A stretch of 5,155 bases of DNA from positions 1 through 5,155 of the forward strand of contig DGEE01000026.1 of the NCBI GenBank assembly GCA_002385815.1. Direction: 5' to 3'. Positions 1 through 5,155 of this stretch are shown here, in pieces. The position numbers were made by a program, and so were the translations under genes. This DNA is from Hungateiclostridiaceae bacterium UBA3934 (GTDB taxonomy: Bacteria; Bacillota; Clostridia; Acetivibrionales; DTU013). Below the pieces are notes generated by a model that was not told where the DNA came from, did no database searches, and saw nothing but the letters and a program-made list of their open reading frames with translations. Positions within the stretch are counted from its first letter, which is position 1. Every line of letters begins with the position of its first letter.

Positions 1-215
1 AGGGCTTCATCTTCTGCATCTTCCCGCTTCCAGTGTGCTATGAATCTTATTGATGCGCTGACAGCCCGGTAACCCTTTTGCTTCATTTTCTCAATGTTCG
101 CATTGAAGCACTTGGAAAACCTCACAACAACCTGGCCATCGGCATTGAGACAGCAGCCGTCGGCTATGGTCAGCCTGTCTCCGCTCTGCATCTTCTCAAC
201 GATATGGCGTACAGA
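1..215 (-). other. C-terminal segment after the UvrD motor, cut by the window edge (residues 1601-1671)
   Basis: After motif VI the chain runs through HLAVQLTHRDVWLDYFYSVR and a compact basic segment with VVVRFSKCF and ASIRFIAHWK before becoming acidic (REDAEDEA) at the window edge. The alternation of beta-like strands and glycines suggests a small folded domain, possibly nucleic-acid or partner binding. I know no named family for it. The charged end suggests that the stop is not far beyond base 1, but this cannot be seen. Confidence 0.4.
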
Positions 216-3200
216 ATAAAAGTAATCAAGCCACACATCCCTGTGCGTCAGTTGGACGGCCAGATGTGCCGGTGGGCGGTATATTCCCTTATCTTCGATA
301 TATTCGATGCCCGCTGCACTGATCCTGTTGAGGTAATAGCCATTGTAATGGATGGCCAGCCGGCGCTTTGCCCTTGTGGCTGCTACATAGAGCACACGGA
401 CGGCTTCGTCTGAATCCAGCTTGTAGCCGTCCAGCATGATGAACACATTGTCGAACTCGCGCCCTTTCGCCTTGTGCATGGTGGAAACAAGTATCGTTTC
501 CCCGTGCTCCACGTAAAAGTCTTCCAGTTTGGACCCCTTTATAAACGTCTCCAGGTCTGACCTGTACTTCAGCTTTGGATTTGCTTCTTCGAAACTTTTT
601 ATCATGTTCAGGCACAGCTCAAGGTTGGGGTTGGCAGACGTGCCAGGTTTCCGGCTGCCACTCGGATCATGGTCGCCGCTTTGACCACGGCTCCAGTCAA
701 ACCTGTCCCTCAGCTTTCGCTTGGCTTCCTCCCAGGCATCGGCAGTTATTACAGGCGACGTCGGGATCTGTCTGCCAGGCTGAACGTGAGGTGTATCTTC
801 TACGCTATCTGGCAAAGCCTGATCATCGCTCCGGCTGCTGATCCCGACACCGGACTTCCCTTCGGCAGATGCCTGTCCTTCATGGCTGCTGCCAGTATCG
901 ACAGATGATGAGCTGCTGAAAGACGGCTGATCCATCTCCAGCAGACCCAGGAAGTATCGTACTTCCTGCATATCGTACAGCCTGAAGCCTTCCTCCGACT
1001 GGATAAGTTTCGCCGGCATGCCCTTGTTCACCAGCAGTCCGGCAATCTTCAGCGCTTCCTCATTTTTCATGGTCAGTATGCAGGTCGTTCCCGAAAGCTC
1101 AGCCGTCATTACATCATCCACAACAGGGGTGATCAAGTGGTTGCTCCTGTAGTGAACGATCCTGATTATACCATTGTCCTTCTGTTTCGGTATGATGCGT
1201 GTCCTCTTTAGTCTGTACGAAATTTTCATGGCCAGCTCGTTTGTGAACTCGACTATATTGGCCTTGCTCCTGTAGTTCTCTGCCAGCTCATATGTGGTAG
1301 CGTTTTTCTCAGTTATCAGCTTCTCCATGTATTTCGAACTGGAGCCCCTGAAAGCGAAAATATTCTGGTCATCGTCGCCCACCGCTATAACGCGCATTTC
1401 CTCGTTTTGCTCCATCAGCGCGCAAACAAGCTCATACTCATTCGCGTCCATGTCCTGGGCCTCATCTATCACCAGCACTGTTTTGGTTATCCTGCCGGGT
1501 TCTGTTTCTCCGCGGCGGATCCTGTCCACTGCCTCACGGATGATATTGTCTGAGGCCTCCAATGTACCGGGCTTTCCCAGCAGATCGAAGCAATATGAAT
1601 GGAATGTTTTGATCTCTACATAATTTGCGGCATTCCCATACAGTTCCAGCAGTCGCTTTTTGAAGACCGTGGCAGCCGACCTTGAAAATGTCAGCATCAG
1701 CAGTTGCTCATGTTTTACATCCTCCATCAGCAGCAAGGAGGCCAGCTTGTGCACCAGTATCCTGGTCTTGCCGCTTCCAGGTCCCGCAGCGACGACTATA
1801 TAATTGGAATCCTTGTCATTTATAATTTTAAGCTGGGTAGTCGAGAGTTCCCCGAACAAACGCCTGAACTTCTCCGGCGTGATGCTCCTGCTGATATCTT
1901 GCCGCCTCTCGCCCCTGAAATACTTGTTGAGGAACGATGAATAATTAAGCTTGAAATAATCGTCAACGAACTGGAGGGCAGCCTGGTAGTCCTCCATCAT
2001 TTTTCTGGCATACTCACCTACTATGTGGATCTGCTGGATCTTGCTCTCGTAAAACTGCTCAAGTTTCTTATAATCCTCAAGCCTATACTGTCTTCTGTTG
2101 TTGGTTTCCAAACGCTCGATCATCAGCCCCATGTAGGTAACAAGGAAACCTCCTTCCAGTTCCATGGCTCCGATCTTCGACAGGTAAAAAAGCGCATCCT
2201 CCACTTCTTTCAATGTCGTTTTTGTATTGAAAAGGCTGATTTCCTTTTCAAACTCCTGCTTGAGCTCCACTACGGAAAACTCTACGGCTATCTCCTCCCT
2301 GTCCTTTGTTCCATCCCCGTAGCTCTTTACATCATCGCATTTCCGGTACAGATACTCAATTATGAACTGGGCCAGTTCATGCCGCCTTATAAGCTTTTCC
2401 CGCAGGACTTCACTGTCTGCCAGTCCCCGCAGTTTCAAATGCATATTCGACCTGGTGTCATAATGCCTCTTTATCCATTTGGTAATCGCCCAGAGGTTGA
2501 TAATGGTCTTCAGCCTGGGTACGGATGCTTCGGCGCACCCGCTTGTAATCGCCTGTTCGTTGAGCTTTTTTATATTGTAGATCTCAGCTTGCTTTTTATA
2601 GATACTCAGCAGGAAGTTTTCGATCTGGACATGAGCCCTCAGTATCTCCAGCGAATGATTGCCAGATTTCTTCTTTTTTATGAATGCGGTCATATCCTTC
2701 GTATCCGCGAGTATTTTTTCGTCCCTCAGCAGGTTTATGATCTCTATTACTTCATCCCTTGGTATGCCGAGATGGTCTGAAATGTAATCCACCCTGTATT
2801 CAGGATCTTCATCCAACGCTATTTTCCGCTTTTTCGCAGAAATAAGCTTTTTTATGATCCTGATTGCCTGTACCTTCTGCTTCTCGTCAAGTTTGGACGA
2901 TGCATTGATTTTTTCGATGGCTTCCTGGGCATTGGCGGCCAGGATACCGGTGGCATATACACGAGGTGTGTTTTGCCTCCTTTTGAGAAAGCCCGCCTCC
3001 TCCAGCGCCATTATTGCTGTCCTTACTTTTGTTTCGGTATCCATGACATTGTCATCCCAGCCTGCCTGCCGTGCTATTTCCAGCGCAGAGCGTGAGACCC
3101 TCATGCGCTGCTTTGTGACGCTTTTGACAGCCCTCCATATCTGCTGGATCTCTTTTATGCTGAGCTTCGTCTGGTTGAGCAATATGAAATGCTTGTTCAG

Positions 3201-5015
3201 GTCCTCATCATTGAACAGCACATAACAGTCAGCGTCGATCGACTCATCGCGGCCGGCCCTTCCAGCCTCCTGGATATAGTTTTCCAGGGAATCCGATATC
3301 TCATAATGGATGACCATCCCCACGTCCTTTTTATCCACGCCCATGCCGAAGGCCGATGTCGCCACCATTATCTGCACTTCGCCGTTCATGAATGCATTCT
3401 GGTTTTCTGTTTTCTCTCTGCTGTCCATTTTCCCGTGGTAAGGCCTTGCTTCAAATCCATCCTCCGTCAGCCTCCGCGCCAGTTCAAACGCTTTCCTGGT
3501 TTTTGAGACATAGATGATGGTGGGACAATCGTTCTCGCTCAGCAGGTCCCTGACGGTGCTGTACTTTTCTTCATCAGTTTCCCTGGGGAACACTTTGTAA
3601 TGGAGATTGGTCCTGACGGCATCGGAGGTGAACACATCCATCTCGATGGACAGTTTTTCCCTGAAATACTCCCTTATGTCCTCAATGACCTTTTGCTTAG
3701 CAGTGGCGGTGAAACAGGAAACGGGTATGCCCTCCTCCAGGTTCTTCTTTCCCTGCAGCTCCCTTATAAAATCGCCGATGTAAAGGTAATCGACCCTGAA
3801 ATCATGGCCCCACGCCGAGAAGCAGTGTGCCTCATCTATGACGAAACGGACGATTTTCCTGCCCAGCAGCAGATTTTCAACAGTCTTTAAGCGCAGTAAT
3901 TCAGGAGCAATATACAATATGGATGCCGATCCGTTTTCGACCCTTTCGATAGCCTTCGCACGTTCTATGGAATTCAGTAACCCGTTGATCGTAACAGCCT
4001 CGGTGATGTTCAGCTTTTCCAGGTTGTCCACCTGGTCCTTCATCAGAGACTGAAGCGGCGATATAACAACAGTCAGCCCTCTCGTGTTGTTGCCGCTCAT
4101 CAGGGCTGGCAGCTGGAATGTGATGGATTTGCCGCCCCCGGTGGGGAATATCGCCAGGAAGGATTTTTGCTCGATAGCAGCCCTGACAGCCTGTTCCTGC
4201 AGCGGAGCGCCGGCATATGTCCTGAATGAGTCATATCCGAAAAACTTTTTCAGTGCGCCGTGGATATCCAATGCTTCGTTGCAATAGGCGCAGCCTGTGA
4301 TGCACGGCCTGTCCCTCAGCAAGTACATCAGGCTGTCGACAGCAGGGTAGTTTTTGAGAACCCAGGGCGGCGTTATGGAAGAGCGGTCGCCTGTGTCGAT
4401 TAATGCGAGACAGTATGCGAGCTCCACCGGATTGTCCCGGATCATGTCGGTCAGCCTTACATTCTCACATATTTTAAACAGAAATCTTGTGTGGATCAGT
4501 GTCTCGATTTCTTCCAGCTGCTGTTCAGTGGATAGATGAAACGGTGTGTCCACTGTATAGCCCGTGTATTTGAAAAAAGACCTGAACTCCCTGTGATCCT
4601 TCAGCAGATGAAAATAAATTTCTTTCAGCATGTCATCCGTCTTCCGGAATGCTTCGGCTTCATCATAGAACAGATCTCTGGTTTTTATGGAATCGTTGAG
4701 AGGATTGTTGAGATCATCGGACTGGAGCTTGTCGTCCTTGATAAGGCTGTGGTACGGCCTGGCCGGAAACATCAGCGGGGACAGGTACAGCGTGTCGATG
4801 ACCTCAGTTATGCCCGCATCCCTGACTGCATGGCCGACATATTTCATATCATGATTTACGATATTATGGCCACATACAAATGATGTTCCTTTCAGGAAAT
4901 CGACAAACTCTGAAATAACGCCGGAGTGGAACTGTCCACCGTCTTCCCTGATACCTCCTATATCAAGCACTTTCCCCTTTACAGGTTCTATTTCCGTATC
5001 AATAAAAGCTATCAT
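1..5015 (-). CDS. DEDDh exonuclease-RecQ helicase-UvrD helicase fusion protein (3' end cut by window)
   Basis: This is a stop-free frame of 1671 codons read from the ATG at 5015-5013; the gene continues beyond base 1. Domain order is DEDDh exonuclease (1-130), Cys/His cluster (238-252), RecQ helicase (257-600), winged-helix-like and helical segments (601-1054), UvrD/Rep helicase (1055-1600) and a C-terminal segment (1601 onward). Frame was checked at landmarks along the gene: RecQ Walker A PTGGGKS 291-297, DEAH 394-397, QEAGRAGRDE 582-591, UvrD Walker A GPGSGKT 1078-1084, DEAQD 1184-1188 and YVAATRA 1543-1549 all lie in the same frame. The start was chosen because it is the first ATG, GTG or TTG after the in-frame stop at 5138-5136 and falls just before the conserved exonuclease motif FIDTE. 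Ribosome binding is weak: AAGGAA at 5033-5028 lies 12 bases from the ATG. The expected activities are ATP-driven DNA unwinding by two motors plus 3'-5' DNA degradation in the cytoplasm. The repair or recombination role is inferred. The plain symbol recQ would be misleading for this fusion. Confidence 0.95.
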   Translation of the reverse strand, partial: MIAFIDTEIEPVKGKVLDIGGIREDGGQFHSGVISEFVDFLKGTSFVCGHNIVNHDMKYVGHAVRDAGITEVIDTLYLSPLMFPARPYHSLIKDDKLQSDDLNNPLNDSIKTRDLFYDEAEAFRKTDDMLKEIYFHLLKDHREFRSFFKYTGYTVDTPFHLSTEQQLEEIETLIHTRFLFKICENVRLTDMIRDNPVELAYCLALIDTGDRSSITPPWVLKNYPAVDSLMYLLRDRPCITGCAYCNEALDIHGALKKFFGYDSFRTYAGAPLQEQAVRAAIEQKSFLAIFPTGGGKSITFQLPALMSGNNTRGLTVVISPLQSLMKDQVDNLEKLNITEAVTINGLLNSIERAKAIERVENGSASILYIAPELLRLKTVENLLLGRKIVRFVIDEAHCFSAWGHDFRVDYLYIGDFIRELQGKKNLEEGIPVSCFTATAKQKVIEDIREYFREKLSIEMDVFTSDAVRTNLHYKVFPRETDEEKYSTVRDLLSENDCPTIIYVSKTRKAFELARRLTEDGFEARPYHGKMDSREKTENQNAFMNGEVQIMVATSAFGMGVDKKDVGMVIHYEISDSLENYIQEAGRAGRDESIDADCYVLFNDEDLNKHFILLNQTKLSIKEIQQIWRAVKSVTKQRMRVSRSALEIARQAGWDDNVMDTETKVRTAIMALEEAGFLKRRQNTPRVYATGILAANAQEAIEKINASSKLDEKQKVQAIRIIKKLISAKKRKIALDEDPEYRVDYISDHLGIPRDEVIEIINLLRDEKILADTKDMTAFIKKKKSGNHSLEILRAHVQIENFLLSIYKKQAEIYNIKKLNEQAITSGCAEASVPRLKTIINLWAITKWIKRHYDTRSNMHLKLRGLADSEVLREKLIRRHELAQFIIEYLYRKCDDVKSYGDGTKDREEIAVEFSVVELKQEFEKEISLFNTKTTLKEVEDALFYLSKIGAMELEGGFLVTYMGLMIERLETNNRRQYRLEDYKKLEQFYESKIQQIHIVGEYARKMMEDYQAALQFVDDYFKLNYSSFLNKYFRGERRQDISRSITPEKFRRLFGELSTTQLKIINDKDSNYIVVAAGPGSGKTRILVHKLASLLLMEDVKHEQLLMLTFSRSAATVFKKRLLELYGNAANYVEIKTFHSYCFDLLGKPGTLEASDNIIREAVDRIRRGETEPGRITKTVLVIDEAQDMDANEYELVCALMEQNEEMRVIAVGDDDQNIFAFRGSSSKYMEKLITEKNATTYELAENYRSKANIVEFTNELAMKISYRLKRTRIIPKQKDNGIIRIVHYRSNHLITPVVDDVMTAELSGTTCILTMKNEEALKIAGLLVNKGMPAKLIQSEEGFRLYDMQEVRYFLGLLEMDQPSFSSSSSVDTGSSHEGQASAEGKSGVGISSRSDDQALPDSVEDTPHVQPGRQIPTSPVITADAWEEAKRKLRDRFDWSRGQSGDHDPSGSRKPGTSANPNLELCLNMIKSFEEANPKLKYRSDLETFIKGSKLEDFYVEHGETILVSTMHKAKGREFDNVFIMLDGYKLDSDEAVRVLYVAATRAKRRLAIHYNGYYLNRISAAGIEYIEDKGIYRPPAHLAVQLTHRDVWLDYFYSVRHIVEKMQSGDRLTIADGCCLNADGQVVVRFSKCFNANIEKMKQKGYRAVSASIRFIAHWKREDAEDEA
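216..1853 (-). other. Domain: UvrD/Rep-type superfamily 1A DNA helicase (residues 1055-1600)
   Basis: A complete set of UvrD-like motifs is visible. These are the Q motif STTQ with Gln 1061, Walker A AAGPGSGKT (1076-1084), motif Ia LTFSRSAA, the KTFHSYCFDLL segment, Walker B VIDEAQD (1182-1188), motif III GDDDQNIFAFRG (1213-1224), motif IV ENYRS (1246-1250), motif V STMHKAKGREFD (1511-1522) and motif VI LYVAATRAKRRL (1542-1553). This family moves 3'-5' on single-stranded DNA with ATP. Every ATP-binding and hydrolysis residue I can check is present, including the Walker A Lys 1083 and the motif VI Arg 1548, so the second motor should also be active. Between motifs IV and V the usual accessory region is interrupted by a low-complexity insertion, described separately. 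Confidence 0.93.
630..926 (-). other. Low-complexity Ser/Gly/Asp/Pro-rich insertion within the UvrD domain (residues 1364-1462)
   Basis: Right after LGLLEMDQ (ending at 1363) the protein changes character: FSSSSSVDTGSSHEG and further Ser, Gly, Asp and Pro runs are followed by a short ordered piece, ITADAWEEAKRKLRDRFDW, then another Gly/Ser/Pro stretch (SGDHDPSGSRKPGTSANP). Ordered sequence resumes at NLELCLNMI (from 1464). The ordered middle piece is probably native to the helicase, so two disordered loops seem to flank it. The frame is open throughout and the flanking motifs stay in register, so this is an in-frame expansion and not a frameshift. Confidence 0.7.
1854..2945 (-). other. Region: inter-helicase connector, helical with two further winged-helix-like parts (residues 691-1054)
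   Basis: About 360 residues separate the RecQ part from the UvrD part. I recognise no enzyme domain here. Two stretches have the look of small winged-helix units: YRVDYISDHLGIPRDEVIEI (740-759) followed by NLLRDEKILADT, and a stretch around TTLKEVEDALFYLSKIGAME ending in EGGFLVTY, whose GG is at 955-956. The rest is rich in Lys, Glu, Arg and Leu and is probably helical. A more conserved-looking block of the type QIHIVGEYARKM and YFRGERRQ leads into the Q motif of the UvrD domain. It probably binds DNA or sets the geometry between the two motors; this is inference. Confidence 0.5.
2946..3215 (-). other. Region: winged-helix-like segment after the RecQ core (residues 601-690)
   Basis: After the arginine finger motif the chain continues through LFNDEDLNKHF (600-610), the counterpart of the phrase leading into the zinc domain of ordinary RecQ. 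The four zinc cysteines are absent: only C597 is present before residue 690. Instead there is a helix-rich stretch ending in ETKVRTAIMALEEAGFLKRR (661-680) and RVYATG (685-690), which reads like the recognition helix and wing of a winged-helix DNA-binding fold. The fold is my inference from helix-turn-helix-like spacing, not from a recognised family signature. Confidence 0.5.
3216..4247 (-). other. Domain: RecQ-type superfamily 2 DNA helicase core (residues 257-600)
   Basis: The helicase motifs appear in order. The FFGY entry segment (258-261) is followed by Gln at 273 and 275, one of which is probably the motif 0 Gln. Walker A is IFPTGGGKS (289-297) and motif Ia is SPLQSLMKDQ (319-328). Walker B is VIDEAH (392-397), running into the RecQ-specific aromatic-rich loop CFSAWGHDFR (398-407). 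Motif III is FTATA (435-439), motif IV is TIIYVSKTR (499-507), motif V is ATSAFGMGVD (552-564 region) and motif VI is QEAGRAGRDE (582-591). RecQ enzymes use ATP to move 3'-5' along single-stranded DNA and unwind forks, D-loops and Holliday junctions. The loop residue Gln of E. coli RecQ is Ala here (401); this position also varies in human RecQ proteins. No Cys4 zinc-binding domain follows the core. Confidence 0.93.
4260..4304 (-). other. Motif: C-x3-C-x2-C-x6-H cluster between exonuclease and RecQ parts (residues 238-252)
   Basis: Residues CITGCAYC (238-245) carry three cysteines at 238, 242 and 245, followed by a histidine at 252, about five residues before the conserved FFGY start of the RecQ helicase core. 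Four such ligands could hold a zinc ion. The C-x3-C-x2-C spacing also matches that used by some iron-sulfur proteins, but nothing else here suggests radical chemistry. Metal binding is inferred only from the residue spacing. Confidence 0.5.
4626..5015 (-). other. Domain: N-terminal DnaQ-like DEDDh 3'-5' exonuclease (residues 1-130)
   Basis: All three exonuclease motifs of the DEDDh family can be read. Exo I is FIDTEIE with D6 and E8. Exo II is GHNIVNHDMKY with D56, matching the family pattern of His-Asn followed by a metal-binding Asp. Exo III is YHSLIKDD with H89 and D94, the H-x4-D spacing seen in DnaQ. These four acidic residues and the His would bind two metal ions and cut single nucleotides from 3' DNA or RNA ends. 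The domain sits at the very start of the protein, upstream of the RecQ motor. This resembles the layout of human WRN, although WRN has a DEDDy active site, so the two were probably assembled independently. An RNA substrate cannot be excluded from sequence alone. Confidence 0.85.
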
Positions 5016-5043
5016 CGCCCTGTTTCTTTCCTTCGCATTTTTT

Positions 5044-5049
5044 ATTATA
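5044..5049 (-). promoter_or_regulatory. Candidate -10 box TATAAT
   Basis: An exact TATAAT reads on the minus strand 28 bases upstream of the ATG, within a very AT-rich patch. It would place the transcription start near 5037 with a leader of about 22 bases. No TTGACA-like -35 hexamer lies 16-18 bases upstream; that position (around 5067-5072) is taken by one arm of an inverted repeat. In an archaeon the same AT-rich patch could instead act as a TATA box. AT-rich leaders yield such matches by chance. Confidence 0.35.
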
Positions 5050-5063
5050 ATGTTTATGAATGA

Positions 5064-5093
5064 TTTCCGGATATCCCTGTTTGAATCCGGAAA
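5064..5093. repeat. Perfect 9-bp inverted repeat with 12-base spacer, possible operator
   Basis: The arms TTTCCGGAT (5064-5072) and ATCCGGAAA (5085-5093) are exact reverse complements, separated by 12 bases, so their centres lie 21 bp apart, two helical turns. Each arm contains the palindromic core TCCGGA. The repeat sits 49-78 bases upstream of the ATG and would cover roughly -27 to -56 relative to the start predicted from the TATAAT box. This fits a dimeric regulator site. It has no U-run after it on either strand, so it does not look like an intrinsic terminator. Confidence 0.5.
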
Positions 5094-5155
5094 ACAGCAT
5101 AAGCCCGTTTTCAGCGATGAAAAATAATTACAGCCTTATATCTAATAATAATACT

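Larger units (their letters stand above)
5016..5155. other. Non-coding leader upstream of the fusion gene
   Basis: These 140 bases are clearly more AT-rich than the gene and hold the TATAAT box and the inverted repeat. The gene's own frame stays open upstream to a stop at 5138-5136, but contains no ATG, GTG or TTG before 5015, and the translated stretch shows no family resemblance. No neighbouring gene can be recognised before the window ends, so it is unknown whether the upstream neighbour is co-directional or divergent. Confidence 0.6.

Noticed and set aside
630..926. A possible frameshift or foreign insertion in the UvrD part, because the protein changes character abruptly.
   Set aside because: The frame stays open and the motifs on both sides (ENYRS and STMHKAKG) are in the same register. 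No terminal repeats or target duplications were seen at the edges.
2025..2780. A 251-codon open frame on the plus strand, the longest on that strand.
   Set aside because: It lies entirely opposite the continuous minus-strand helicase frame. Its translation is rich in Leu, Phe and Cys with no recognisable motif, as expected for the antisense of a charged helical protein.
4260..4304. The C-x3-C-x2-C spacing as a radical SAM active site.
   Set aside because: None of the surrounding radical SAM barrel is present; the motif sits in a short linker between nuclease and helicase, so a structural metal site is more likely.
78..4883. A series of 60-125 codon open frames on the plus strand across the whole gene, and one on the minus strand at 289-615 in another frame.
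   Set aside because: All overlap the verified fusion gene, none shows a family motif, and the minus-strand one lies out of frame with the helicase motifs V and VI that are encoded there.
4999..5100. A 33-codon minus-strand frame from the ATG at 5100, overlapping the start of the fusion gene by 17 bases; a possible leader peptide.
   Set aside because: No good ribosome binding site is seen before it, its translation is unremarkable, and it spans the inverted repeat and TATAAT box, which points to non-coding leader.
5050..5127. A 25-codon plus-strand frame starting MFMNDFR, divergent from the fusion gene.
   Set aside because: It is too short, has no recognisable motif and no clear ribosome binding site, and it covers the inverted repeat.
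1..5155. A phage-defence system such as a helicase-nuclease operon.
   Set aside because: Only one gene is visible and its parts fit general DNA repair. No toxin, sensor, protease or second defence gene lies in the window to support a defence role.

Overview
The window is almost entirely one very large gene on the minus strand. Reading from an ATG at 5015 down to base 1, the frame stays open for 1671 codons plus two bases and leaves the window before any stop. The encoded protein joins three enzymes on one chain: an N-terminal DnaQ-like DEDDh 3'-5' exonuclease (about residues 1-130), a RecQ-type superfamily 2 helicase (about 257-600), and a UvrD/Rep-type superfamily 1 helicase (about 1055-1600). 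A small Cys/His cluster lies between the exonuclease and RecQ parts. Winged-helix-like and helical segments join the two helicases. A further C-terminal segment runs off the window edge. All catalytic motifs that I can check are intact and in one frame, so the gene looks functional and not broken.

Region by region on the plus-strand coordinates: 1-215 holds the C-terminal tail (3' end of the gene missing); 216-1853 the UvrD-like helicase, including a Ser/Gly/Asp-rich low-complexity insertion at about 630-926; 1854-3215 the inter-helicase region; 3216-4247 the RecQ helicase; 4260-4304 the Cys/His cluster; 4626-5015 the exonuclease; 5016-5155 a 140-base AT-rich leader with a TATAAT box and a perfect 9-bp inverted repeat. 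No second gene, RNA gene, insertion sequence or CRISPR array is visible.

The organism cannot be fixed from one gene. Base composition is intermediate, and the codons lean strongly to AGG for Arg, ATA for Ile and CTG for Leu. From memory, very large exonuclease-RecQ-UvrD proteins of this shape occur in Bacteroidota, which is my first guess. However, no Bacteroidota-type promoter (TTTG with TAnnTTTG) is seen upstream, and a methanogenic archaeon or another anaerobe is not excluded.

Functionally, the parts suggest a single-chain DNA processing machine. Two motors of presumed 3'-5' polarity would open DNA while a 3'-5' exonuclease trims ends, as in recombination, fork repair or end resection. 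That overall role is inferred from the domain families. Nothing in the window ties the gene to phage defence or to a mobile element.
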